64,000 bases of DNA from Chrysemys picta bellii (taxonomy: Eukaryota; Chordata; Testudines; Emydidae). Below the pieces are notes generated by a model. The model was not told the origin of the DNA, searched no databases, and worked only from the letters and a program-made list of their open reading frames with translations. This document shows positions 42,001 through 52,499 of the stretch, in pieces. Position 1 is the stretch's first letter. Each line of letters begins with the position of its first letter. The position numbers and the translations under genes were made by a program. Location of the stretch: assembly GCF_011386835.1 (NCBI RefSeq), contig NC_088809.1:25365067-25429066 (forward strand), given 5' to 3'.

Positions 42001-45000
42001 TCCCAAATCTCTCACCTCCTCTGCCCCAGGCCAGATCCCGGGCCTTGCTAGGCACCACGCTTTCCTCCTCAGCCTCCTCTAAGAGCCAATCCTCTGCCAC
42101 CACTTAGCATTGCTGCTGTTGGTCTTGTGCCATAGTGAGTGCCAGGCTAGGGCAGATGCCAGGAGGGGAGGGAGGCAGACCACATGCAGCCGGCACTTCC
42201 ATGGGGAGAATTGTCCTGCAAGGCTCAGGATCTGGCATCCCCGGGACCTGGGTTAAGAAGAAGAGGTAGGAGACCAACAGAGGGGAATACCAGCTGTGGC
42301 AGCATAAAGCCCTTTTCTTCCTTCATACGTAGACTTGTCTCCCCACAGTAACCGGTACCTACTGCCTCATCTCTCTTCCTGGTCATGCTGGAGATGTTGG
42401 GGGAGCTGATGCTGTATTGGGCCTTGAGTCTCTTCCCGGCCTGGCTAGCCCAGATAGTGTTCTCAGTCAATAGTATACCAGTGAAATGCAGAACCTGTAT
42501 TAATGTTGCAAATGGAAACCTGCTCAGGCCAAGAAATGCAGACGGCCGCACTCTCAAACATTGTCACTTCACCCATATTACACATAGGGAGTATTTTTGG
42601 TTTCTAGGTTGGCTGTTAAACATTTACTTCAAGCTGCACAGGATGTGCTGTGTGGGCTCTGAGACCCGTGACGCTTTCATTTCCTGAGTGTGCTGTGGTT
42701 TAATTTTCAACAGCGAAGTTCTATCAATGAGGGCCTTTGCCTTTTGTTATTTAATTCGTAATCAATGACCAAGAATTCCTGCGATATTGATCTTCGTACA
42801 AACTTCACCTGAATACATTTGATCTTCGGAGATAAGTCCTCAGGCAAGAACTTCCCGAAGGATAACAAGAAAAAATCATTCGAAACTCGTTTAAAAAAAA
42901 TCTTACATAAGTCTCAAAAAAGCAGTTGAATTTGCTCAAATTGATACAAGACTAATTGTTAAATAGAGATGAGATTAGTCAGTTGTCTAAGAAGGATCAA
43001 ATAATAAAAAAGTAATGGGAGCTAATGGAACCCAGAAAGTTTTTCTCATTGTCATACTCAGAAGACGTGTAATGCTTTTGATCTTTGATTAATCCAAGCT
43101 TGGCAGAGAAAGGAGGGCAAGAAATCAAAAGCATCCTTAAGCAAAAATAGTTGTTTACGTCTAGCGTGGGTGGCTTTAGATATATTTGGAAAGATATTTG
43201 CTTGTTATCATACATAATGTTTCCATCTTTTTCTTGACTATGACCATACTCTTTATCTCAAAAAATGTGTAAATGTTACAATAATAGGACGGAGAGAGAA
43301 TAGATTTGTCTAAAGTTTTCAGTGCAGAACCTTTATTGGATATTTTGAAAATCTTAGATAGCCAGAGGAGAAGATTACAGTTTAGCAAAGAATTTAATAA
43401 CTGGGAGAGTTAGAAGCTCCCCACCCAGATATCCAATCCAATATTCTTGCTACAATGTTCTCGATTTGGTATATTCCAAGGTAGTGAGGAATTACCTTTA
43501 ATTTAGATTCCAGTTAGTGTCTTAATACTTCCTGTGCTTCCATATCAACAAGGTCCTTCTCTGTCATTTGGAATTGAGTTTCAGTCTGGGAGATTTACAG
43601 TGTTGACTTTGTCACCTAAAGATTTGCTAATTACCGGGTAGGAGCATGGGGAGCTGTGGGAACTGGTCTGAAGTCATTACTAGATATAGTAACTTGTTCC
43701 AAAGAGATGGACTTTCTATTAGCCACCCTGACTACTCATAGTGCTAAAAAGCTAATGGAGGCCATGGTGAGGATTGGCGCTACCAAGGGAGCTTGCCTTG
43801 GGCTGGATAATTAGACAGGAAGAGTCGCCATGGTCCAAAGTTCTCCCCATCGTCTCTGGCTAGACCAGCAAAATATCCAAAATTGTAGGCCTGGGTCAGC
43901 ATGGGAAAAAAGCCTAGGTGTGAAGGGAGAAAAGGGATCCCTCTCCCAAAGCCAGTGTTCCCCTCCAGAGGCCTTCTTGCCCCCCTTTTTTTTTTAAATA
44001 TATAGATCAATGTGAGGGTACTCCAGGGGGTCCACGAGTCATGTCCGGGGCTGCCGGCCCCGCTGATCAACTCCTCCCCATCCCTCCCAGTGCCTCCTTC
44101 ATGCCACGGAACAGCTGTTCAGTGGTGTGCATGAGGTGCTGGGAGGGACAGGGCACGCTCGGGGAAGGGGGCGGAAAGAGAAGTGGCAGAAGTGGGGCCT
44201 TGAGGGAGGACTGGAGTGGAGGCAGGGTCTAGGGCTGAGCATGGGTCGGGGGGGGAGGGTCTGCAAAAATTTTAAATCAAAATGGGGGTCCTTGGGCTGC
44301 TAAAGTTTGAGAACTGCTGATCTAGATCATAGGTTCTAAGGCCAGATGGGACCATTGTGACCTGCTAGTTTGACCACCTGTATTACACAGGCCAGAGACC
44401 TGCCCCAAATAATTCCTGTTGCAGATCTGTTGTTAAATCGAGATTGGAGGTTTTTCTAATTGCCAGTGTTGGAGAACCCACCATGACCCTTGGTACATTG
44501 TTCCAGTGATTAATTAGCCTCTTTCCCAAAGCCAGTTCCTCCCCACCCTTTGGTACGGTGGGGGCATCACTTAAAACAACCCCAGAGGAAGTGCTGTGTG
44601 GATCTTTCTGTTTGCGCTTTGTTGGCTTTCTGGCCAGAGTGTAGTGCCTTGAGGAATTACCGCCAAAGAAATTGTCCCCAGAAGGTGCTGACAGAATGCA
44701 CCAGCAAATCCTCATGCCCATCACATGGCTTCTAGGACAGACAGGAAAAGCGATTCCTCACCCAATATCCTCCCCCCAGCCCAGCTGAGTAATAATTCCC
44801 AGGCTGCCACCAACAACTGCAGGGACATGGCATGTCAGTTCCAGGGTTAGTGTCCAGCAGCCAAGCACCTGCGTTTAATGTCCTTGCAGGTGGTACTAAT
44901 GCAATGTTAAGTCTGCAAGATCAGATATTCCAACACCAGAATATTCGCAAAGTTCAGGTTGTTTGGGAAATGTTAACTCGTCCCCATTACATCAGGGCTT

Positions 45001-45669
45001 GAAGAATTCCTAGGGTCCATGCTTGCAGTGAGTGGAATGTCTCCCTGGTGAGTTTGGAGGCCTGCACCATCTATTTCTGCAGAGTTTAAGCTTTCAGTAA
45101 CTGACAAATGAAGATCTTTATGGTTGTGAAGAAAACCTTCCAAAAACAACCAGTGCAGGGCTGCAGTCAGCTCTAGTGCCTCTGCTGCTGCTCTGAGCTT
45201 TGCCAGGCAGTTGCAGATTAGTCAGTTATGCAGTGGTTGTTCAGAACCGTTTGGGCATCAGTGACCATAACCAGAACTGACTCAGTTTCACTCTGCTGCT
45301 GCTGCTTGGGAAAGCTACAGAGGCAGATGCTGGAGTTACTCAGGGTAGAGAAATGGGGGCTGGGAGTAGCAGCTGCCTCTCTACCCTTGAAACAGACAGT
45401 GCAGTGGAGACTGACCCCCTGTAACATCAGCCAGGAGGCTCTGACAAGTTGGGGGGGACAAGACAAGAATCTCCTTTTACCTTCAAGCAGTTGAGGGGGA
45501 AGTGGGAGTACTTCAAATTACAGTAACTCCTCACTTAACATTGTAGTTGTGTTCCTGAAAAATGCGACTTTAAGTGAAACGATGTTAAGTGATTCCAATT
45601 TCCCCATAAGAATTAATGTAAATGGGGGGGTTAGGTTCCAGGGAATTTTTTTCACCAGACAAAAGACTA

Positions 45670-45737
<68 letters not shown>

Positions 45738-48700
45738 CACACACACACACACACAGTATAAGTTTTAAACAAACAATTTAATACTAGTACACAGTGATGA
45801 TTGTGAAGCTTGGTTGAGGTGGAGGAATAAGAGGGTAGGAAATTTTCGAGGGAATGCCTTACTGCTAAATGATGAACTAACAATTGGCTGAGGGTTAACT
45901 CTCTCAGTCTACAAGGCAGCAGGAATGGAGAGAGGGGAGAGAGCATCGCAGACAGAGACACACACTGTGTGTGTGTGAGAGAGAGAGATGCGCATTTCCC
46001 CTTTAAGTACGCTGCCTTGTTAATTAGATCAGCTTGCTGAGACAGCAGTTGCTGCTGCCAGCAAGCTCCCTCTGTCCTGAGCCCTGTTGTGTGTCCCCCC
46101 TGATCTATGGAAGATGGGATAAGCGGAGTGCAGGGGGGAGGGGGACACCCTGACAGCCCCCCTCTTCCTCTCCCCCCCCCCCCTGCACAGCAAGCAGGAG
46201 TCTCAGGGAGCAGCTCCAAGGCAGAGGGCAGGAGCAGCACATGGCAGTGGGGGGAGGGACAGCTGAACTGCCGATTGCTAGCCTGCTGGGCAGCTGCTGC
46301 ACAGGGAACTTAGGGGAGCCGGGAGCTGATGGGGGGGGGCTGCTGGTCCACCCTGGTTCCAAGCCCCCACCAGCTAGCTGAATGGGCTGCTCTTCCTGCA
46401 AGCAGTGGACAAAGCAGGCGGCTGCCAAACAACATTGGAAGGGAGCATTGCACAACTTTAAACGAGCATGTTCCCTAATTGTTCAGCAACATAACAACGA
46501 AACAACGTTAACCGGGACGACTTTAAGTGAGGAGTTACTGTAATCAGACACAATTTATCTGAGCCAGAGGATGACAGGAAACGTGGAGCCTCAGCATGGT
46601 CTGGGGCTGACATCCTGCTAGAAATCCCAGCACCAGCCGCTGGGCGAACAGGGAAGCTGGGCTGCTGCCCAGGGCGTTTCCCCTTGACCCTGCAGGTCGT
46701 TCCCTTCCCTCTTCTGACCATCAGACCCCTGGCTAGTAGATGGCCAGTTCACTTTCCAGGCTCTGCGCAGGAATGCTAGTGCCACTAGAATTAATTGTGA
46801 AGGTTTGTTAGGCTCCGACATGCTGGGATATGTTCCTGGGGAATCAGGTCAGATTATTTTTAGTCTTTCTCAGCCTGTTTTCCAGCATCTCTTCCCCGGG
46901 CCTGTCAGAAAGCAAACCTGTCTCAGTGGTTGGCTCGTGCCTGTGGGTGGGGGGAATACCCGGTGTTAGCCTGTTTAGCTCTCAGAGAAGCTGTCTGGCT
47001 CATTCAAGATGTGTGGAGTTTTTGTGTAATTTCCCCCAGGCCAGTTGGTGTGTGGGGCTCCTACCTGTGTGGCTGGATTTTAATGCAGCTGCAGCCTCTC
47101 TCCAGGAACTCTTCCCCCCCTACTGCTTCTGGGGAAGCCGGGGTGGAGGGAGCAGAATGGTCCTGAGAGGCGGAGCTGGTAAAAGGTCTTATTTTGATGA
47201 GGAGCTGGCTGCTCTGGTTAACGCCCTCTGTACTTGGCTGGCTGAGTGAACTGGGGGGCTCTCTGGGGAGGACTGAGCTGTGATGGGCCGGTCAGTGGGG
47301 CTAGTGTTAGAAGAGAGATGTGGGGCTGGCAGTGTGCTGAGGGGTGTTTTCTGGAGGGCGGGGTTAGGCCCTGCAGGTGGTGTTGGCAATGGAGTTGAGG
47401 GGTGGCTAGCTCTGCCCAGGGTGCTAGTTCTGAGCTATAAAAACAACAAGGAGTCCGGTGGCACCTTAAAGACTAACAGATTTATTTGGGCATAAGCTTT
47501 CGTGGGTAAAAACCTCACTTCTTCAGATGCATAGAGTGAAAGTTACAGATGCAGGCATTAAATACTGACCCATGGAGAGCAGGGAGTTACTTCGCAAGTG
47601 GAGAACCAGTGTTGACAGGGCCAATTTGATCAGGGTGGATGTAGTCCACTCCCAATAATAGATGAGAAGGTGTCAATTCTGAGCTATGATGTCCCTGCAG
47701 TTTCAGAGCTTGCAGCTGGAGCGGGAAACGTGCCTGGCTTCGAACTATGCCCTGGCCAAGGAGAACCTGGCCCTGCAGCCGCGGCTGGAGAACAGCAAAG
47801 CCTCACTGGCCATAAAGTACCAGGAGCTGCGGGAGACAAGGGAGGCGTGTCAGGAAAAGCAGCAGCGAGTGGGTGAGTGGAGCCACCCTGTGTCAGTGGG
47901 GGCTGCTGTCCTCAGGCTCTGGCTCTGGGATGCAGAGGGGAAGCCGGCTCTGGCCTCTCACTCACTGGCTGGGCCATGCCTTGATGGCCATTGGGGGAGG
48001 AGCTTTTGGCTCAGCAAGTGACGGCCCTCCAAAGGCAGGACGATGGCTGGGCGATGGGGTCGGAGGCCTCTCCTTGGACTGGCCGGAGGGGGGTGGCTGG
48101 AGGCTCCATTGCAGGGCTGGGTTCATTTGTATGCCCCTGGCTGAAGCTGCTCTCCCCGCAAGCAGAGACCTGCCTGAGGAAGTGGAGCCCACAGCGTGCC
48201 CTGAGCCAGCTCCAAGCTGCTCTGGATGCAGCCGAAGCGGAGTCGGAGGTGAGTTTGCAGGACCTGCTTTGCCATTGACCTGCCTGACTCTGGTCACCTT
48301 GTAGCTACTCCGCTTCCCCCCACTCAGTCCCTGGGACGTCTCGGTCAGTAGGGCTGGATTCACTTTTTGTGGGCCCAGCGCCAAACATATTTGTGAGCCC
48401 CCCTGGGGCAAGGTGCAGGGGGGTGGGATGGTCAGTGTCCAGAGTGAAGGGCGGGCTGGAGGCAATGAGGCACAGCGCAGCGGGAGCAGCCCCGCTCTGC
48501 GCAGCCCAGCAGGAGGGCCCTGTTTACAAACCTGCAGCCGCCAGACTCACACTGGCCTGCCCAGCCCTGTGCTGCCAGCATGTCCCTTCCCCTGGAAGGC
48601 AAGCCCGCACCACACCATCCCCATGCCCAGTGCCCCACCCTTATGCCCAGTGCCCCCTCACCCAGAGACCTCCACCACAGATCTCTATGCCCAGCTCCCA

Positions 48701-51247
48701 CCCCTCCCAGAGACCTTCCCCACTGGCCTCCCACCACAACTGCACAGCACCCTGAACACCACGCTGCTCGCCCAGCGTCCCCCACCCGTAGACCTCTCCA
48801 CTGCCCACCCCCTTCCTCACAGACTCACCATCACAGCTGCACAGCACCCTATATTCTTATGGGGATTTTGCACCAAAAAAATTAAAATTCTGCCACAATA
48901 TTTTAAAATTCTGCAAATTTTATTTCTCAATAAATAAATGTGGAGGCTCCAACATGGCAGTGGGGAGCACAGGCCATTGGTTGCATGGAGGTGGGAGATT
49001 CCCCTTCAGCCTCCCCCCACCCCACCCCAGGACAGGGACTTGGCAATGAGGCTGCACCCGACCCTGACACAGTGCAAGGGCCAGGCCTGCCCCAGAAACC
49101 CCCATGTGCCAGGCGCACCAGGTGTGGGTGAGCAGGCTCAGCCCGGCAGCAGGATCCCAGTGTAGAGGGACTTAGTGTGGGGGATCCAGGGGGGAGTAGG
49201 AGAGTTCTCTGTGGGGCAGTCTGGGTACGGGTGGCTCAGTGGGGGATCTGGATGCACAGAAGCTCATTGGGGGGTTGCAGGGGCAATGGGACTCTGCAGG
49301 GATCCAGGTGAAGGTATTTGGGGCTCAGCGGGGGGGTCTAGGTGCAGGGGAGGTGGGGTTCATTTGGGTGGGGGTCCAGGTGCAGGTGGTTGGGGCTCAG
49401 TGGGGAGGGTGTCTGGGGGGGCTCATCGGGGTGGTACAGATGCAGGGGAGGTGGGGCTTGTCAGGGTAAGGGTTTGATGGGCCTGCTTAACAGGGGTGCC
49501 CCAGCTTCTGCCAAGGGGATGCCGCATGCTGGGCTCCAGCTTCCCTGCCCCCGCTTCCCCCATCTCCTTCTCTTCCCCATCCCATGCCCCTTCCCCACCG
49601 CTCCATCTCCTCCTCATCCCACCCCCTTCCTTCCCCCATGCCTCTTAACTCCTGTCCCCGCTTCCCCACTGCTCCATCTCCTCCCCAGGCTTGGGGGACA
49701 GGGGGGAAACCGCCCCTCAGCACGAGTGGCAGAGCAGAGCGGACTGGGGCCAGGGTTGGGGCACACTCACGGGACAGCGGGAATCATAGAATATTAGGGT
49801 TAGAAGGGACCTCAGGAGGTCATCTAATCCAACCCCCTGCTCAAAGCAGGACCAACACCAACTAAATCATCCCAGCCAGGGCTTTGTCAAGCTGGACCTT
49901 AAAAACTTCTAAGGATGGAGATTCCACCACCTCCCTAGGTAACCCATTCCAGTGCTTCACCACCCTCCTTGTGAAATAGTGTTTCCTAATATCCAACCTA
50001 AACCTCCCCCACTGCAACTTGAGACCATTGCTCCTTGTTCTGTCAAGTGGAATGACCTGGCCCCAGCCTGCTCTGCTCTGCTCCCCTGGGTCCCAGCCTT
50101 GGGACTTGGGGGGCAGCGGGGAACCGCCCCCCCAGTACTCAGCAGCAGCGCAACTGGGAGCCAGCAGCACGGAGCGGGCTGGGGCTGGGTCGCTCCACTT
50201 ACCACCGCCCAGTGAGTGCAGGGTGTGCCCGACCCCTGCTGCAGTCCTCAGGGGAAGGGGTGGAATGGGGGTGAGGCTGGGGCACAGCAGGGGTGGGAAG
50301 AGGTGGGGGCGGAGCAGGGGCGGCTTTCCTAGCTGGCTGGGGAATCGGGCTGGCTGGGGCCCCTTCTGACTCTGGGCCCGGCGCCACGGTGCCACTGGCA
50401 GTACTGTCAGTCAGTAGCGATGGGAGCTGCGTGGAGCTGGCCACCAAGCCATGTGTCACCTGCGTCCTCTTGGGAGACTGCAGGTCCCATGGGTGAAATC
50501 CTGACTCTGCTGAAGTCAATGTCAAAACCCCCACTGACTTCAGGATTTTACCCCCAAAGCATCCTCTCCTTCGGCTGCCCCATCGGGTTCCTGGGGGTCC
50601 CCTGCTGCTCTGCGTGGTTCCTGCCTGCTCTCTGGCTCACTGTTGCTGTCGGTCTCTGGGGTCCCATGGGCCCCCCCAGATTTGTGTTCCTGCTCCCCAC
50701 CCCCATCCCAGGCTGACATCCCATTCTCCGTGCCCCACAGGCGCAGGTGGCGATGTTCCTGGGCCAGGAGCTGCCCCTGGATGCCTTCCTGGAATTCTTT
50801 CAGCAGAGCCGGATGCTGTCCCATCTCCGCAGGACACAGGTGGAGAAACTGGAGCAGCTCCTGCGGAAGGAGAAGCAGCCCAGGTGGCTCCCCACGTGCT
50901 GCGAGGGGCAGCGAGCTGCCCCACTGAGCCCAGCCCGAGCCCAAGTTGCCCTGGTGCAAAACGCAGCCTCTCCCAAGATGTTCCAGCTCCGCTATGGCTA
51001 CAGCCCTGCCCTGCTGGTCCCCTCTGACGCCATCATACCGTTCCCTGTGCCCGTTGCCCCTCCCAGCCGAAACCTGCCTCCCCTGGCCTCTTGCTCAGGC
51101 CAGTCGCCACCGTCTCACTCCAGCATCCCATGTCTGGGCTCCCCTCTGCGTCTGATTGGACACATCCCCCTACTCAGCCCGCGGCCTTTCCGCGTGCAGC
51201 ATGCGCACCTGTCCTACCCACAGAAGCAGGAGCCGCCCCACCGGTAA
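38852..51247 (+). CDS. VPS37D: VPS37D, ESCRT-I subunit (four exons)
   Basis: Exons 38852-38982, 47701-47872, 48166-48248 and 50741-51247 encode a protein of about 296 residues once two single-base breaks in exon 1 are allowed for. VPS37 proteins bind TSG101 and VPS28 in the cytosolic ESCRT-I complex and help sort ubiquitinated cargo into multivesicular endosomes. Exon 1 has MYRGRG at the start and [14 protein letters not shown] near its end. Exon 2 has [20 protein letters not shown], then [15 protein letters not shown]: the coiled-coil Mod_r domain. Exon 4 has [30 protein letters not shown] and a long Pro-rich tail ending QEPPHR. These features and the PLLSPRPF end match VPS37D better than VPS37A, B or C. 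In human the gene lies in 7q11.23 beside MLXIPL. Confidence 0.88.
39090..40720. repeat. C-rich minisatellite in VPS37D intron 1
   Basis: About 25 copies of a 55-70 bp unit centred on CCCCTCTATCCCCCCGGCTCC. Two unit types alternate irregularly. Type A has CCGTTCCTTCTCTCGTCC before the core and CCTCCGCCCTCCCCTCC after it. Type B has CAGCGTCCCGTCC before it and TTTCCTCCCCCTCCC after it. C runs reach 18. The array begins about 110 bp after the exon 1 donor. The complement is G-rich. The long ORFs across it are compositional artefacts. Confidence 0.93.
40721..41450. repeat. C/T-rich degenerate continuation of the minisatellite
   Basis: The pyrimidine-rich composition continues with diverged units (CCCCCTGGCTCCTTTCC-like words) and fades out by about 41.4 kb. 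Confidence 0.7.
41451..42700. other. VPS37D intron 1, nothing recognised
   Basis: Ordinary sequence; no exon or repeat supported. Confidence 0.35.
42700..43760. other. AT-rich block of unknown origin
   Basis: Composition changes abruptly to AT-rich in an otherwise GC-rich intron. The minus strand has two short ORFs (43176-43388 and 42997-43215) with no recognised motif, and many stops. It may be a decayed retroelement or other insertion, but no termini or target duplication could be found. Confidence 0.4.
44030..44290. repeat. GC-rich hairpin-containing repeat
   Basis: A segment centred near 44115 (ACAGCTGT) has imperfect arms CTCCCAGTGCCTCC and GAGGTGCTGGGAG. The 3' end, CTAAAGTTTGAGAACTGCTG, resembles termini of old DNA transposons. 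The boundaries are unclear. Confidence 0.45.
44325..44590 (-). mobile_element. CR1 LINE 3' end, old copy
   Basis: On the minus strand the end of ORF2 and the 3' UTR are recognisable (complement of CCAGATGGGACCATTGTGAC). It is diverged and non-coding. Confidence 0.65.
45521..46540. mobile_element. non-autonomous Tc1/mariner-type element (1,020 bp)
   Basis: Perfect 18-bp inverted termini, CAGTAACTCCTCACTTAA at 45521-45538 and its complement at 46523-46540, are flanked by TA on both sides (45519-45520, 46541-46542). That is the target duplication of the mariner superfamily. There is no transposase frame. Confidence 0.88.
45672..45756. repeat. (TA)n and (CA)n microsatellite
   Basis: About 60 nt of alternating TA are followed by about 20 nt of CA, inside the mariner-type element; probably length-variable. 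Confidence 0.95.
46543..47438. other. VPS37D intron 1, nothing recognised
   Basis: No supported feature before the PLE insertion. Confidence 0.35.
47439..47676 (-). mobile_element. Penelope-like terminal fragment next to VPS37D exon 2
   Basis: An 11-bp target duplication, TTCTGAGCTAT, is present at 47428-47438 and 47677-47687. The PLE arm (AAAAACAACAAGGAGTCC, CATAAGCTTTCGTGGG) is in minus orientation. The element ends 24 bp upstream of exon 2. The hammerhead-like core on the minus strand (47489-47526) has the canonical CTGAAGA. Confidence 0.88.
47701..47872 (+). CDS. VPS37D: VPS37D exon 2
   Basis: The acceptor is GTCCCTGCAG, the donor GTGAGT at 47873. The frame starts FQSLQLERE and codes for the coiled-coil part of the Mod_r domain, which builds the ESCRT-I stalk. 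It starts in phase 0 and ends in phase 1. Confidence 0.9.
48166..48248 (+). CDS. VPS37D: VPS37D exon 3
   Basis: It follows CCCGCAAGCAG and precedes GTGAGT. The 83-nt exon restores phase 0 and encodes [20 protein letters not shown], matching the VPS37D WSP motif. Confidence 0.88.
49170..49480. repeat. G-rich minisatellite in VPS37D intron 3
   Basis: Degenerate units with GGGGGTCCAGGTGCAGG and GTGGGGCTCAGTGGGG recur about five times with roughly 50-bp spacing. Confidence 0.65.
49785..50047 (-). mobile_element. CR1 LINE 3' end fragment
   Basis: The minus strand encodes the ORF2 C-terminus ([20 protein letters not shown] and [15 protein letters not shown]), then the 3' UTR ending at 49785. It belongs to the same subfamily as the 35-38 kb copy. 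It lies in VPS37D intron 3, antisense to the gene. Confidence 0.9.
50741..51247 (+). CDS. VPS37D: VPS37D exon 4 and stop
   Basis: The acceptor is CCGTGCCCCACAG. The exon completes the Mod_r domain ([20 protein letters not shown]) and carries a Pro/Ser-rich, probably disordered tail, ending in TAA. Confidence 0.9.
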   Translation, partial: AQVAMFLGQELPLDAFLEFFQQSRMLSHLRRTQVEKLEQLLRKEKQPRWLPTCCEGQRAAPLSPARAQVALVQNAASPKMFQLRYGYSPALLVPSDAIIPFPVPVAPPSRNLPPLASCSGQSPPSHSSIPCLGSPLRLIGHIPLLSPRPFRVQHAHLSYPQKQEPPHR

Positions 51248-51886
51248 CTGTTGGGACGATGAGATGTCCTCAGACCCGCGTCCTTGACATACCAGCCGAC
51301 CAGCGCACGTGAGCGTCTTGTGCTAGAGAATGAATGTGAACCAGACCCTGCCCTCGCCAGCTGGGCGGCTCGAAGGCGTCGTTCACTCCACCCTGGGTTC
51401 TCAGGAAGTCTCCATGGGGCGCTGCAGCCTGCGGGGGTGATGTAATGAACTGCTTCAGGATGCAGCTAGCAGTGGGGTCTGTGTGGCTGCCACGTGGCCA
51501 GAGGTGGGAGCGTCAGAGGCAGCCTGGCAGTGGTTAATTATAATGGGGATTTCCCAAAAAGCTGGGTGCTGAATTCTGGCCGGTATTGCATGGGGGCGTC
51601 TGATTCTGCAGCAGGCGAGGGGGAGTTCAGGCTGGGGCAAGGGGAGGTTGTCAGATGGCAGTGTCAGTGGGAGCGCAGCAGGCCTGTCTGGGATGGGGAA
51701 TACACAGCGTGGGGAGGCGGGGGGTGGCTGGCAGATTACGGGCACGGGGCAGGATCCCAGCCGCACTGCATGGGTTGGAGGTGAATGCGGATGAAAGGAG
51801 GCTACGGTGACAGGGAGGAGGGCCACAGCAGGTCCATGGGGCACAGAGGGGAATGCAGACCCAGGCGGGGGGCTATGAGGTTACAG

Positions 51887-52196
51887 CAGGGGTCGGCAAC
51901 CTTTCAGAAGTGCTGTGCCGAGTCTTCATTTATTCACTCTAATTTAAGGTTTCGCGTGCCGGTAATACATGTTAACGTTTTTAGAAGGTCTCTCTCTATA
52001 AGTCTATACATACAACAATAGTTTAGTTATATATTAAAGTAAATAAGGTTTTTAAAATGTTTAAGAAACTTCATTTGAAATTAAATTATAATGCAGAGCC
52101 CCCCGGACTGGTGGCCAGGACCCGGGCAGTGTGAGTGCCACTGAAAATCAGGTCGCATGCCGCCTTCGGCACGTGTGCCATAGGTTGCCTACCCCG
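51887..52196. mobile_element. non-autonomous hAT element in the VPS37D 3' UTR
   Basis: The ends are CAGGGGTCGGCAACC and GGTTGCCTACCCCG, inverted, with a perfect 8-bp duplication GGTTACAG at 51879-51886 and 52197-52204. It is the same family as 5817-6094 and lies between the stop codon and the poly(A) signal, so it would be transcribed. Confidence 0.9.
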
Positions 52197-52473
52197 GGTT
52201 ACAGTGAGCAGGATAAGGGCCATGTGGGGTGCAGATGACTCATGGAAGGAGGGTTCCTGCTGTCTCCCTCCCCTCCCCGCTGTGTGTGTGTGTGTGGGGG
52301 GGGGGGGAGGCATGATAGCCAGGGGCAGGAGTGTGGGAGGCGTGAGGGTCAGGGCTGAGGAGGACAGTGCAGGGCCCTGGTGCCCCGCTGTACAGTGCTA
52401 GGGCCTCCCAGGCAGGTATGTGGTGGTTTGTCAGGCTGCCCTGAGGAGCGCGGGGTACCAAGATCATTTTCCA

Positions 52474-52479
52474 AATAAA
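52474..52479 (+). terminator. poly(A) signal AATAAA, probable VPS37D
   Basis: AATAAA about 1.23 kb after the stop, followed by a GT/T-rich stretch, is the first good signal downstream of VPS37D. Confidence 0.55.
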
Positions 52480-52499
52480 GGCACTTTCTAGTCTCTGTT

